Shown here one piece after another: positions 1 to 11,207 of a DNA stretch of 64,000 bases. The position numbers and the translations under genes are program-made. The first letter of the stretch is position 1; each line of letters starts with the position of its first letter. The notes under the pieces were generated by a model. The model did not search any database and was not told where the DNA came from. It was given only the letters and a program-made list of their open reading frames with translations. The DNA is taken from the NCBI GenBank assembly GCA_023974075.1, contig CM043800.1:35087459-35151458 (forward strand), read 5' to 3'. The DNA comes from Chaenocephalus aceratus (lineage: Eukaryota > Chordata > Actinopteri > Perciformes > Channichthyidae).

Positions 1-1
1 A

Positions 2-1423
2 TATGCTTTCGGGGTAGTACACGATTTTGGGGCTATTTGGAAGTGTAGACAATTCCTGAAATCTGATGGCAAACCAGTACTTAACCATGTACTGGTTGCA
101 GTCTGTAAATGTGCCGCACACGCAAGCAGTACAGACCCAGTTTCCCTAGGAAATGCGTCTGCTGACTCAGCCGCAAAGGCAGCTGCCCTGATTCCTCTCG
201 CACCTCACGCACACTCATTTGTCAAAATCCCTGTCTCCTCCTTCACTGACAAAATGTCATCACTGACTTCCATGCAGCAGCTAGCTACGCCAGTTGAGAA
301 GGCTCAATGGAAGGCTGCTGGGGCTGTTTTTGACCCAAAATCCATCACCTGGGTTGGCCCAAATTCCAATCCATGTCTTCCCAGACATTTTTTCCCTCAT
401 TTCGCTAAGTTGACACATGGGTGGGATCATGTGTCAAAAGGGGGGATGTTAGAGTCTATAAATCAGGAGTGGTTCACAAGGGGATTCACAGTAACAGCTC
501 AAAAGCACTGTGAAGCATGCCTAATCTGCATTATGCAAAATTCTGGTAGACCAGTAAAGGTTACAGGACCCGGAGCACATCCACCTCCCACCAGGCCATT
601 TGAGCACCTAATGCTGGACTTCATTGAGCTTAGCCCATCGGAGGGTAAGAAGCACTGTTTAGTGGTGGTCGACATGTGGTCCAAATGGGTTGAAGGTTTC
701 CCAGTAAAAGCACAGACAGCAAATGCTGTGGCAAAGGCATTACTGAGGGAAATAATTCCTAGATGGGGACTACCAGACAAAATTTCTAGTGACAACGGTT
801 CACATTTTGCTAATGAGGCCATTACGCAGATAGGAGAATACATGGGCATGGACATCAGAAAGCATTGTGCTTATCATCCACAGAGTGGGGGTGGGGTGGA
901 AAGAGAGAACGGCACAATCAAAAACAAACTAGCAAAATGCTGTGCAGACACAGGTCTGTCATGGACACAAGCTCTGCCCATTGTGCTGATGTACATGAGG
1001 ATGCGGAAAAGAACACGGAGTCAACTCAGCCCATTTGAAATCCTTTTTGGGGCTCCTCCACAGATTGGACTCAAGGCTCCAGGATGTCCTCTTCCCTCCA
1101 TAACTTTGTGTGAGGATGCTATGTTGTCATATTGTGTTAACCTATCATCCACTTTAGCAGACATCCGACGTCAGGTAGCCGCAGCCTTGCCTACCCCTGC
1201 CACTGGTCCGCTTCACCGCCTTCAACCGGGCGACTTCGTGCTGGTCAAGGATTTCCGGAGAAAGAGCTGGAAAATCCAATCGTTGGCAAGGTCCCTACCA
1301 GGTGCTTCTCGTCACCCAGACAGCGGTCAAGGTCGCCGAGAGAGCTACGTGGGTCCACGCCAGCCACTGCAAGGTCGTAGTCACAGGAAAGGAGAAACGA
1401 TAGAAACAGATGACAACAAGTGA
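2..1423 (+). pseudogene. ERV copy 1 pol: RNase H C-terminus and integrase
   Basis: One frame is open from base 2 to the stop at 1423. The first 80 or so codons match the end of a retroviral RNase H (GVVHDFG, KCAAHASS, GNASADSAAK). Integrase follows. Counting from the ATG at 254, zinc-binding H55, H59, C86 and C89 are present. The catalytic core carries D122 (LDFIE), D180 (SSDNGSHF) and E216 (GGVEREN). The C-terminal SH3-like part begins as in copy 2 but leaves the frame at about base 1270, where copy 1 has one extra A in a run. The last 50 or so residues are therefore out of frame. Integrase normally joins viral cDNA to host DNA; here it is a relic, although the DDE triad is intact. The ATG at 254 is not a natural start, because integrase is released from a Pol polyprotein. 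Confidence 0.93.
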
Positions 1424-1612
1424 CGTGTCCAAGTCACCAACAGATGACAACAAGTGACATGTCCAAGTCACCAACAGATGACAACAAGTGACATGTCCAA
1501 GTCATCAACAGATGACAACAAGTGACGTGTCCAAGTCACCAACAGATGACAACAAGTGACGTGTCCGAGTCACCAACAGAGATGACAGCAAGTGACGTGT
1601 CCTAGTCACCAC
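1407..1612 (+). repeat. 34-bp tandem repeat, about 6 copies, between pol and env (ERV copy 1)
   Basis: Units begin at 1407, 1441, 1475, 1509, 1543 and 1577 and read cagatgacaacaagtgac followed by rtgtccaagtcaccaa. They differ at a few sites (acgtgt/acatgt, accaa/atcaa), and the last unit is slightly expanded. The array starts inside the last codons of pol. The same array is present in the inverted copy at about 21564-21775, so it was part of the virus before both insertions. Confidence 0.9.
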
Positions 1613-1783
1613 CAGCACCACACTTGCACTACATACACCAAAACACACTACACACAAGGTGTCATGAGCGAGTGCCAGCTGAGCGGTTCCATATGCTCTC
1701 TGGTTCCTCGTTTGTGTTATCAGTGTGCGAAGTCTGACGGTCCGTGTCACGAAATCGACCGAGAGAATACACTCACACACTCC

Positions 1784-3957
1784 ATGGAACATTCCCCCTC
1801 GTGATGAGGGCTCGCCTGGAGAGACGACAACGCAACCGTGAGCAATGTGAATGCTACTGGAGAGCCTGGACAATCATAGAATGGTTCCTCTGCATACTTG
1901 CCATGATAGTCCTATATTTTATGTATCCAGGGTCAGCATACAGCATGTCAGCCAAAATCGAGGTATCTAAGAGGTTCATGGGGAAAGGAGGGCGAACCAT
2001 ATGGGTCGAGGGGCGGGGGAAAGCAGGGCGAACCACATGGGTCGAGGGGCTGGTCAAGACAGGGATTGGTAACATTACTCTAAGGGATGGGGAAGATAGC
2101 GCAGTGCAGTTAGACCCGTGCAAACTACATGCATTGCCCCGACCCTAAGAAACTGGGGGGGGCAGACGCCTACATTTGCTATGTCGAGAGTGCCAGTTAC
2201 ACCGCCACTCACTGCTCGGGGGGCTGGACTTTTGTTTTATGGACCCACCGCGCACACCGATTGGGGTTATACCTTATGGGACGACAAAACAAACATCAAA
2301 GGGAGATTGTCTATCTCCAAGGTCAATTCATCGAGCCCCGTTATCCTGTTGCAACTACAGGCTGCCCAGATATCAGACAGGGGGTTATTTTGTTGTCTGT
2401 ATGTATGTATCCGGCGCCGACCCGTGTGGCACATTTTACATAGACATCGCGCCCAAAACTCAGACCCCGGAAAAGCGTAAGCAACCTTTGACGCCACTGT
2501 TGACATCCATAGGTACATCTACATTTAATTTATACATAGGCGACCATAGCAACATTGATGTGGGTCAGACAAGTAGTGGGATCACCGGTTAACGTCTGGT
2601 GGCACACTCTGAGATCATTCTTGCAGGCCGCAAGACAAAATGGGTCATGGGTTATGCATGCACTCTTTTCCCCCAGGACTCATCAATGTCCGTGCCAGTT
2701 CGTCCGCGCTCTCTGACACCAGGTTGAACACCTCTGCGCGTTTATGCTCTGACAAGGCCCATCAAAGGGTGAAGACAGCGTAACCGAGTGGCGTTATGCT
2801 AGGCAGCTTCCCCCCACCATGCAGTAATCGGTCTAAACTCCTCTTTGCGTGCATCCACGCTTGACACCACATACGCAAAGTACCAACCCGTCAGCCATGT
2901 GCACCCCAGTCATTTGAGAGGGATGAAACACAACCTCTGCATCCAGAGAGTTTAACCACAAAACGTCTCTAACACCACCTTATTTTTTCCTAGGCACTAC
3001 TACTGGTTGTACTCGCATCCTACGGAACACATGCGGTGACGGTGCTTACAAAATCTCGTATTGTCACATATCTGGTGCCCCTGAGAGAATCCTTTCTAAC
3101 GTAGCATTCCCTGATGTTAAACATATTTCCCTCCAACTGGCGTGGCCCAGTGATGCTGGGTTTAGCGCGCCAGAAGATTACGTTTGGTTGTGCGGCAACA
3201 AGCTCTATCAAGTTCTGGCTCCCTTTGGATAGGTACATGCACTCTATTGGATTTGAATCCAGCAGTCACTGTACTCACGTCCTTAATGCACACGACACAT
3301 CATTACCCAGAGTTCCAACACCCCGACCACCACAAGGTAAAAAGAGATATGACGTCCGCTGGAGCTAAATTCATGGTGGCCTGTTCCCATGGTGGGGTAC
3401 AGTAAACAATGCCCATAAAATAGATACCTTACACGTCCGGCTAGAGAACCTGACTTACGAGACGACGCAAGGCTTCCAGGCATTGACCCCATTCATAATA
3501 GCCTCTAGGAACATGCTCATGCAAGCACCAATTCGCTCTTGACCTTTTGTTCGCCTCAAAGGGTGGCCTGTGTCATGTGATCGGTGACTCCTGTTGCACT
3601 TACATTCCCGACGCCACCAAGAACATCACTGACACCGTGCTGCATCTTAACAACCTGTTAGCTGACATGAAAGCTGATGACATATCCAACGCAGGGGGCT
3701 GGGACTGGTGGGCCTGGCTTACATCAGGCGGGTGGAAAGCATGGCTGGCTAGTATAGTTACACCCCTGGCGATCATTTTTGGCCTATTAATCAGTTGTAC
3801 CTGTTTGATTATCCCAATACTGAAGAAATGCGTTTCCAGCATGGTATCCTCAGCTTTCGTTCAGTATACTACTATTCCATTACAAGACAATCCTTTGCGT
3901 AACAGTGAGATAGATCAGCTAGAATCAGAAGAGTCTGATTCCGATTTATCAATATAA
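1784..3957 (+). pseudogene. ERV copy 1 env, broken by several frameshifts
   Basis: Homology to copy 2 env runs across this interval, but the frame changes several times (for example a missing T near 1797, and stops near 2148 and 2592). In order one sees a basic N-terminal leader (RARLERRQRNREQ) with a hydrophobic segment, a surface region rich in Cys and Trp, and a basic KVKR stretch near 3350 that would suit a furin-type SU/TM cleavage site. From 3547 to 3957 the TM part is open: GGLCHVIGDSCC (C-x6-CC), a Trp-rich membrane-proximal stretch, a membrane segment (LAIIFGLLISCTCLIIPIL) and an acidic tail ending SDSDLSI. The protein would mediate viral entry, but this copy cannot encode it whole. 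The true start is uncertain; the ATG at 1784 corresponds to the best candidate in copy 2. Confidence 0.88.
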
Positions 3958-4131
3958 TCATGTGTATCTCCTCTCTTATGCTTACATTATATTGGAGTCT
4001 GTCCTCCACAAAAACAGCCAGTTTTCTATGATATATTGTGATGTGTTTACTTAAACCAGCGATGGAGTGTATTCATTGATGTGTTATATCAGTCTATCCT
4101 ATCATTTGTTTTTTTCTATTGATCAAGTATG

Positions 4132-4146
4132 ATCAAAAGGGGAGAA
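4132..4146 (+). other. Polypurine tract of ERV copy 1
   Basis: The purine run aaaaggggagaa lies directly before the TG of the 3' LTR, the expected site for plus-strand priming in retroviral reverse transcription. The same tract flanks the LTR of the inverted copy at about 19300-19313. Confidence 0.8.
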
Positions 4147-4582
4147 TGTAGTGGAAATTTTTATTATTATCATCTTTTTCTATTTCTTTCATATGCTTAA
4201 ACCAAATGCTTCCTATTTCCTGATATATTCTTACTATTATTATATACTCTTGTGGCTCTGCAAGGCCACAGCTGTTTTAGCAGACTGGGAGTCACACAAG
4301 CAAGGCCACTGGGTGTCTCATAAACAATCTGACCGTGTGAACCCAAGAGTTATAATATTCCCACTCTTTCCTTATATAATCTCTGCTTTTTCATTGTTCT
4401 GCGCACTCTCGGGCAGACTTTTCATACTCTGTCCGACCTGTGACATTAATCTATTGTATCGTTTATTTGAAGCTTCAAATAAATAACCAAAAGACAGCTT
4501 TGCTCGATTCACCATTTATTTGTTTTGATCACTTTTGACTTGTACTCCTCCAGCCGTGTTTGGGAGCCGTATTTCCATAACA
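4147..4582 (+). repeat. 3' LTR of ERV copy 1
   Basis: The LTR begins tgtagtggaaattt, ends tttccataaca, and is 436 bp. It contains a TATA-like ttatataatc near 4373 and an AATAAA polyadenylation signal near 4480 (cttcaaataaataacc). The corresponding LTR of copy 2 is about 50 bp longer because of indels. The 3' flank continues cagtgtaacgg, and no target duplication can be tested because the 5' end is outside the window. Confidence 0.88.
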
Positions 4583-4730
4583 CAGTGTAACGGTATGGAT
4601 CATAATAAGTATAGATGTAAAGATGTGTGTTAATACGTTGTATATTGTATCGCATTGTGTTGCTCATGGCAATTACATTTCCTAGAGGATTAATAAAGTA
4701 TTTGTCTTTTTCTCTGTGTTTGTTTATCTA

Positions 4731-5824
4731 GGTACGGAGCCATAGAGAGGACCCCCTGTGTTGTGCATACACTGCAACTCGTGGTGAACATGATCCAGAA
4801 AGATTTGAGTGTCAAACCACTCCTTGACAGAATACGAGTACTTGTCCGGCTCTTCCGCAAGTCGTCTGTGGCAATTCAGCGACTGCTAAAGCTGTGTGGA
4901 CTCACTCTGGTCAAAGACTGCCCTACTAGATGGTCCAGCACATACCTGATGATATCACGCCTTCTCCAAGTGAAGGACTCCCTTGTTCAGGTAGCTGATG
5001 GAATGGGCTGGGACTGTCTACTGCCAAGTGAGTGGCAGAAGCTCACTGCTCTCAGAGATCTGCTCCTCCCCTTTGCTGAGCACACCCAGATGCTCCAGAG
5101 TGACACAATGTCCTTATCCCTGGTGTTGCCCGCCCTCCTGGACCTGAATGCTCACCTCTCTGAGTTCCCTGAGGCCCAGGGTTCTTGCCACAGGGACCTA
5201 GCTTCCCTGTCACAGAAGATGAAGGAAAACATGGGCCAACGCTTCAGCTGCTTTCTTGATCCCAGTGATACAAAATTCTCTCCCCTCATTGCTGCAGCAT
5301 GCTTCCTCGACCCTACAGTCTCACCCGAAGCACTCATTGAAAATGAGCATGACGACGTACAAATCCAGGAGCTTCTGAGAAAAGCAGAAGATTACATTGC
5401 TCAGATGGTGTCACCAGTAATACGGGAGGAGGAGACTGATGAGGATGAAGAAGAAAGGAGAGAGGTACCACTACCAGAGACAAAGCGGCCGAGATTTAGA
5501 TTCCTGTCAAAAGCAAGTGCAAGCCGGCCATCTAGATCTAGCCTCTCAGTCTCAAAGCCCTGTGTCAGGCAGGAAATGCTGAAGTTCAAGGAGCAGCTGT
5601 CACAGCCCATGAACAAAGAGACTGCTCTTGACTTTTGGGCTGCACAGGGTTCTGTTTATCAGAGCCTAAAACCTCTTGCCTTGGATCTTCTGGCAATGCC
5701 AGCATCTCAAGCATTTGCTGAGCGAGTTTTTAGCATCACAGGTGACCTTACTCGTGGCCGTCGAAATAGAGCAAGAGTCATTTTAGAGAGAAGTGCTTTC
5801 CTCAAACTGAATAGAGATCAGTAG
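4731..5824 (+). pseudogene. hAT-family transposase, C-terminal exon (ZBED-like)
   Basis: A frame open from a likely splice acceptor (tttgtttatctag before 4731) runs to the stop at 5822-5824. It reads YGAIERTPCVVHTLQLVVN at its start, then CPTRWSSTYLMISRLL, typical of the RNase-H-like core of hAT transposases. It ends with the hAT dimerisation region (LDLLAMPASQAFAERVFSITGD...RGRRNR...LERSAFLKLN). A Glu/Asp-rich stretch (EEETDEDEEERRE) lies before the dimerisation part. The N-terminal BED zinc finger and the first catalytic Asp would lie on upstream exons that are not in the window. This exon has no internal stop, which is unusual for an old copy. Without its 5' exons it is most likely nonfunctional, but the exon itself looks recently active. 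Confidence 0.85.
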
Positions 5825-6599
5825 GCTAAAAGGTTGGTAATGCTACTACGGATGTCTGTACTTTGTCTGTTACTTTATATGAGAGTGCACTACAGAGGTG
5901 GTTCCCTCTGATTGTTTATAAGGCCAAGTTTATTCAAGGTTTATCTTATTCTATAGGTATGTACTGTATGCATTTTCAACATTTTTATTTTATTTGTAGG
6001 TACAGAAACGTATAATGTTAAGGTGAGGGATAGTTTTATACAACAATTTATACTTTATAATTTATACAAGTTACTGCTTTGCACTGCATCTTGTGAGGGA
6101 TGACCCTCTGTTCTGACAAGTTACTGACACACCATTGATAAATGTAGAGAGTCTACAATGGACTACAGTTTGAGTCACTGAGCTAACTCAAGTCTGTAAT
6201 TTTCGTGATCCAAAACTTCAGGTGTCATGTCATTGTTCATCATTTATTGCTCTGTTTTGGGCATACGTGTCTTCACTTTTATTGGAGGTTTCGGAAAATA
6301 AATATAAGAAGGCTAAACAAAATAATGTTTTGGTTCTTGACTTGGAGTAAAGAACATTCCACTATGTTACCAGTACCACTTGTATCTATGTGTATGCACT
6401 ATCCTTACCTTAGAGGATCAGCAAGGACAACACAACAGTATTGCACCAATGTGAGAGTCTAGGCTAGAGATATCAAACTAACTAAGTAAAGGGTTAAGAG
6501 AGTGAAATGTTGCTTTACAAATTTCAACACTTGATACGGTCACCTTGATTCCAATTTCAAATACCTGTATTTGCCTAACTGAATTGGTTTAAAGAGAGC
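5825..6599. other. 3' untranslated/interior of the hAT element, no gene seen
   Basis: AT-rich sequence without coding similarity. It probably belongs to the hAT element between the transposase stop and the subterminal repeats. AATAAA-like motifs (gaaaataaatataag near 6295) could end the transposase transcript. Confidence 0.5.
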
Positions 6600-6846
6600 A
6601 AACATTTTGACTTAAAGTTAACTAAAATGTAATTTTTCATCGACTAAAACTGGACTAAAACTAGACTAAAACGTTTTGAGTTTTCGTCGACTAAAACTAG
6701 ACTAAAACGTTTGAGTTTTCGTCGACTAAAACTAGACTAAAACTATAAAGGATAGAAATGACTAAAATGTGACTAAAACTAATAACCATTTTCGTCTAAA
6801 GACTAAGACTAAGACTAACTCAAAAATAGCTGCCAAAATTAACACT
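6600..6846 (+). repeat. hAT subterminal repeats and right terminus
   Basis: Multiple copies of actagactaaaacg and ttttcgtcgactaaaac are arranged in tandem, followed by gactaagactaagactaac and the terminal segment ending aattaacact. Such subterminal motif clusters are typical transposase-binding regions of hAT elements. Confidence 0.75.
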
Positions 6847-6847
6847 G

Positions 6848-8233
6848 GTCTGGAGCTTAGCATCTGACAGGCTTGTGGTGGGAGAGGGGAAGAAAATGAA
6901 AACAATTGAAAAAATGTGGTTGGCGCTCCGAAACTTTGAGAGTGTGTTGTTGCACTTGTGTGGAACCCGCATGCAACATTTGGGGACCCTGCGACCTCGG
7001 ACAAAGGTCAAAACCGAGGTCAGAGGTCACATTCGCAATGCCGACAGTACCCTCAACGGCACAAAGGAAGGTCCGACCGCTTTGAGCTGGCTCTCATGAG
7101 AACCGGCTCGAAAAGTACATGCAGATTGATGCCTCTGCTGCTCCTAATGTCAAAGGTTACGGCTTGAAATGTAACAAAGCTCCAAAGGTCAAAGGTCACG
7201 TTTCCATGCCGTATGGTGCCCTTTACAGCACAAAGGAAGGTCCGACCGCTTTGAGTTTGATGTCATTGTAACCGACTCGGAGAGCAGATGCAGATGGAAG
7301 CCTCTGGTGCAACTAAATGTCAAAGGTTATAGCTTAAAATTTAACAAAACCTTCCGTTAAGGCCTTTTGAGAAGCTGCAGTGCTGCATGAGTGTTTAAAG
7401 GACTTTGAAAAGGGCTACAGAGATAATCTTTTCACAGGGGGCCTCTAAATAAGGCCCAGATCAGGAATCTGAAATATGGGAACCCTAACCCACCCAGAAC
7501 TTTTTTTTCAATAAAATGTCAAACTTTCTCACATAATGCTGTCTGGAGCTTAGCATCTGACAGGCTTGTGGTGGGAGAGGGGAAGAAAATGAAAACAATT
7601 GAGAAAATGTGGTTGGCGCTCCGAAACTTTGAGAGTGTGTTGTTGCACTTGTGTGGAACCCGCATGCAACATTTGGGAACCCTGCGACCTCGGACAAAGG
7701 TCAAAACCGAGGTCAGAGGTCACATTCGCAATGCCGACAGTACCCTCAACGGCACAAAGGAAGGTCCGACCGCTTTGAGCTAGCTCTCATGAGAACCGGC
7801 TCGAAAAGTACATGCAGATTGATGCCTCTGCTGCTCCTAATGTCAAAGGTTACGGCTTTAAATGTAACAAAGCTCCAAAGGTCAAAGGTCACGTTTCCAT
7901 GCCGTACGGTGCCCTTTACAGCACAAAGGAAGGTCCGACCGCTTTGAGTTTGATGTCATTGTAACCGACTCGGAGAGCAGATGCAGATGGAAGCCTCTGG
8001 TGCAACTAAATGTCAAAGGTTATAGCTTAAAATTTAACAAAATCTTCCGTTAAGGCCTTTTGAGAAGCTGCAGTGCTGCATGAGTGTTTAAAGGACTTTG
8101 AAAAGGGCTACAGAGATAATTTTTTCACAGGGGGCCTCCAAATAAGGCCCAGATCAGGAATCTGAAATATGGGAACCCTAACCCACCCAGAACTTTTTTT
8201 TCAATAAAATGTCAAACTTTCTCACATAACGCG
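6848..8233. repeat. 693-bp tandem duplication (two near-identical units)
   Basis: Unit 1 (6848-7540) and unit 2 (7541-8233) both begin gtctggagcttagcatctg and end aaactttctcacataa followed by a variable base. Differences are single bases (for example ggggaccc versus gggaaccc, ggcttgaaa versus ggctttaaa). Each unit contains two related blocks with gcacaaaggaaggtccgacc about 170 bp apart, so the unit itself arose by an older internal duplication. Frames of 60-100 codons occur on both strands at the same unit positions but show no recognisable protein, and I treat them as chance. Confidence 0.92.
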
Positions 8234-8639
8234 AAAGCATCTGACAGAACTTGTTTTTCAATCAAATGCCATCATGCATTACTGCCATTGATGCCTGACT
8301 GCGCTAGCTCCGCCCCCTGAGGTCCTAGAGACTCACGGAGGGTACCATTGGATGCGGGATACGTACAAATGGGGGGCTACCCACTACCGAACCGATCAGA
8401 GGTTGTTATCAAAAGATACAAATTAGTAGCAGTTTTGGACAAATTTTCATTGGAATAATATTGATATAAAATCAAGCATTTGAGTGACGCAATTTATATT
8501 AACAGCAAATGTTCCCTGCTATATGTAGTACACTGGTGTAGAATTTCAGGGATCCAGCTGCTACCGTTCGCTCCTATAAAATATTTGTATTTAAAAAAAC
8601 GTGAAATCCTAAAAGAGATATAAAGAGAAAACAATTTCA
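8234..8639. other. Spacer between tandem units and decayed third copy
   Basis: Opens with a short echo of the unit end (aacttgtttttcaatcaaatg). Otherwise it is unique-looking sequence with gcgctagctccgcccc near 8301. No gene is seen. Confidence 0.5.
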
Positions 8640-8995
8640 CAGGGCCCAAAAAGGGCCTAAATAGGGCCCAGATCAGGAATCTGAAGTATGTAAACTGTAA
8701 TCCACCCAGAACTTTTTTTTCAATCAAATGTCAAATTTTCTCACAAAATCCTGATTTACTCGTAGAGTCAGACAGGGTTTTGCTGGAGAAGAATGAGCAA
8801 ATTGAAAAAAATTCAAAAAATGTGCTTGGCGCCTGCCGTACGGTGCCATTTACAGCACAAAGGAAGGTCCGACCGCTTAGAGCTTGCTCTCATTAGAACC
8901 GGCTCGGAGAGAAGATGCCGATTGATGCCTCTGGTGTAACTAAATGTCAAAGGTTATGGCTTAAAACTTAACAAAACCTTCCTTTAAAATGTTTT
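8640..8995. repeat. Diverged, internally deleted third copy of the 693-bp unit
   Basis: Contains the same landmarks in the same order: cacagggcccaaaaaggg, cccagatcaggaatctga, cacccagaactttttttt, then gcacaaaggaaggtccgacc, gaaccggctcgg, atgtcaaaggttatggctt. It is clearly more divergent than the first two units and lacks a central segment. Confidence 0.8.
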
Positions 8996-9167
8996 CACTC
9001 TCACTCTTATGGTGATAGGGCACACCACTTTCCCCGCATGCTAGGCAGTCAAGAGTATTCTAATTAGCTTCGGCTCGATGTGTAGATGTGATTTGATGTG
9101 TCGTGTGTCCCCCAACTGGGGCCTTGTTTTTACTGAAACATATGATGTTTCGATGTATATTATTTCA

Positions 9168-9680
9168 ACCCAGTCTCACGGCATTTCGTGTTCACCAACA
9201 TGATTTTTAATCTATTGATTCGTGTTCACCAACACGATTTGCCCCTTTTTTTCGTGTTACACAGCACGATTTTTTTCGTGTTGCACAGCACGAATTTAAA
9301 AGCAATGTATTTCTACTGCCTGCAGCACGTCTTTTGTGTGGTTCATAAAAACATGTTCTTACTCAATATCAAGCCACAAGTATTGCTTTTATTTTAAATC
9401 GTATAATTTCGGACTTTTGTTGCCGTCTGTGATGAAAAGAAATGGGGCTCAGAGCCTCAGGATACTGAAATCTGTATTTTTTAAATCTTTTTTTCCTTCT
9501 AATTTGTTATTCTTTTCAAAATAACACACTGTTATTTACTCACCAATAACACACAATTGTCCTTGCTTTTATTTATTGGTTTAATTCAATAATCTCGGGC
9601 TTTTTTGGCGTCCGTCAGGGACTGAATTTCAAAATAAAAATAACCAGAAACAGACGTAGGCCTATAAGGGATAGTTCGAG
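9168..9680. repeat. Dispersed repeat, copy 1 (second copy at 40926-41450)
   Basis: Starts caacccagtctcacggcatttcgtgtt and contains several ttcgtgttcaccaacacgatt and ttcgtgttacacagcacgatt motifs, then runs through ggcttttttggcgtccgtcag. The same order of sequence occurs at 40926-41450. Open frames inside are short and not shared as proteins. The element class is unknown. Confidence 0.85.
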
Positions 9681-9704
9681 CATCATCGACTTTGCGCTGT
9701 CATC

Positions 9705-9960
9705 GAGGTGAGGATGGCCGAAGACACTACACTACCCATAATCCCCAGATATCGTTTAGGACTACAGTCCACGTGATTAAACTTCAAATCGGGATTGGAT
9801 GTTGGATTGGCAGTGCGTCAAGGTTACGGAATCGAAGCTGGATCGATCCGTCGAACGCCCCCCCCCCCAAAATGATCTATGGGGCGTCTCGATTGGGAAC
9901 GTTTTCGTTTTTCCAACAATTAGAAGTTGCCAGTATTAAACACCAATTATTAAACAATTG
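9705..9960. repeat. Dispersed repeat segment shared with 50285-50640
   Basis: Shared landmarks are gaagacactacactaccca, aatccccag, tatcgttt and, at the far end, aagttgccagtattaaac. The middle differs. A poly-C run (cccccccccc) near 9856 is a likely source of assembly error. Confidence 0.7.
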
Positions 9961-11207
9961 AAATTAACCGATTAAACATCTCTCTGACACAGTTTAAACG
10001 CATTTCAAGTGGAAGAATTGTTCGTGTCTCCTCTTCGTGTCCCGGGAAGCCGGAAGCTGTATTATTTTCAAAAAATAGAAATAAAAAAATATTTTTTTTA
10101 ACCATAACGGGTACTTTACACAACATTGATTCAAATGTATCCTTGTTTTAATCCTTGTTTTATTTATGTTAAATTGTTGTTGTCAGTTAATTTTCCATTT
10201 TATTTATTTTGGTTTAAGATATCATTAGTTTTTTTTATTATTATCATGCTAGATGTTTAAACTTTTCTGTATTTTATAAGGCAATATATACTTTTTTTAT
10301 ACTACTTAGGTTATTAAAGAGTTATCGTGTCAAAATACAGGAAATGTATTAATATTTTATTGTATAATCGGTACAGGAAATTACATAATTCAGAGAACCA
10401 CCTATTGGCCAAAGACTGCTGCCACCGGCATTGCAATCCATCCTCTGACAAAGTAAGTTGTGTCACTAAAGTCTGATGCATGTTTTGCTTAGATTTAATA
10501 ATTGGGGATTTTTTTAAGCCTTCACTCGCATGGTTCATCATACATAATGAACTGTTCTAAGTCTGAGAAATGCCTTCGCCATAATCAGCGAAGCAACATT
10601 AATGTGAAATAATTCTTGCGGGCGGCAAGCTAGCTAGCTCACGTTCAACATAAGCTTAAACTAGTTTAGCTACATTTATATCAGCTCATAAGTGGTGTGT
10701 GAAAAATATGTGTCTTAATTACGGCTGCATACGTCGGTGTTAAAGTGTGAGTTATACGTTATCTTAATCGCTTTTGTTTTACACATGACAGTACTAACGC
10801 TGGTTGACATTTTAATATATGTTTGGGGGGAGGGGCATAGTCCATGTGCACGTCCATGTGCTTGTTACGCGTATGAAACAGGAAACACGTAAATGAACTC
10901 AGTCTGTCTAAACTAGTTAAACCGTCACAATGTGCATTTAAAAAAAGCTAGTTTCACTACATAATTCACTTTTTCTGTTCTCTCCTGCAGCTCCTGTACC
11001 CACACCACAAACCCATACACTGATCTATTCTACACCATAATAAAACCAACGGCACTTTTAAGAGCCAAACTCAACCTCTCTCACTATCTCCCTATCTAGC
11101 CCTCTTATATCTATCATCTATTTCTTTATTCACCCTTCTATCTATGCTGTGTACTTCTCTACTTTCCTGTGTTTCTCAGTCTGTCTGTTTGTAATCCTGT
11201 GTTAATC
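9961..11207. other. Non-coding; probable 5' flank and leader of the seven-exon gene
   Basis: AT-rich sequence with no coding similarity. Just before the gene, ttctgttctctcctgcag ending at 10990 is a good splice acceptor, so a 5' untranslated exon may run from 10991 into the first coding exon. The promoter is not evident. Confidence 0.4.

Larger units (their letters stand above)
1..4582 (+). mobile_element. Endogenous retrovirus copy 1, 3' half (pol end, env, 3' LTR)
   Basis: Order seen: end of RNase H, integrase, a 34-bp tandem repeat, a broken env, a polypurine tract and a 3' LTR with TG...CA ends. The 5' half lies outside the window. A second, closely similar copy lies inverted at 18814-22580, so the two copies face each other tail to tail about 14 kb apart. 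Env has a C-x6-CC motif in its TM part, as in gamma/epsilon-type (class I-like) retroviruses. Reading frames are interrupted in pol and env, so this is an inherited, defective copy. Confidence 0.93.
4583..6846 (+). mobile_element. hAT DNA transposon, 3' part, abutting ERV copy 1
   Basis: A hAT transposase exon is followed by a 3' region that ends in repeated gactaaaac/gtcgactaaaac motifs (about 6600-6790) and a terminus reading aatagctgccaaaattaacact. The same kind of terminus closes the nonautonomous element at 37527-38997 (aatagctgacaaaatgaacacta). The 5' end is missing and the left edge is the ERV LTR, so the retrovirus probably inserted into this transposon or brought about loss of its left half. 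Confidence 0.8.

Noticed and set aside
1407..1612. CRISPR-like array
   Set aside because: Units are contiguous with no unique spacers and the genome is a vertebrate's.
4763..4765. GTG at 4763 as transposase start
   Set aside because: Homologous sequence extends upstream in frame to a splice acceptor near 4730, so this is an internal codon of an exon.
6875..7947. Frames of 70-98 codons repeated in the 693-bp units
   Set aside because: Both strands give equally long frames and the decayed third unit does not preserve them.
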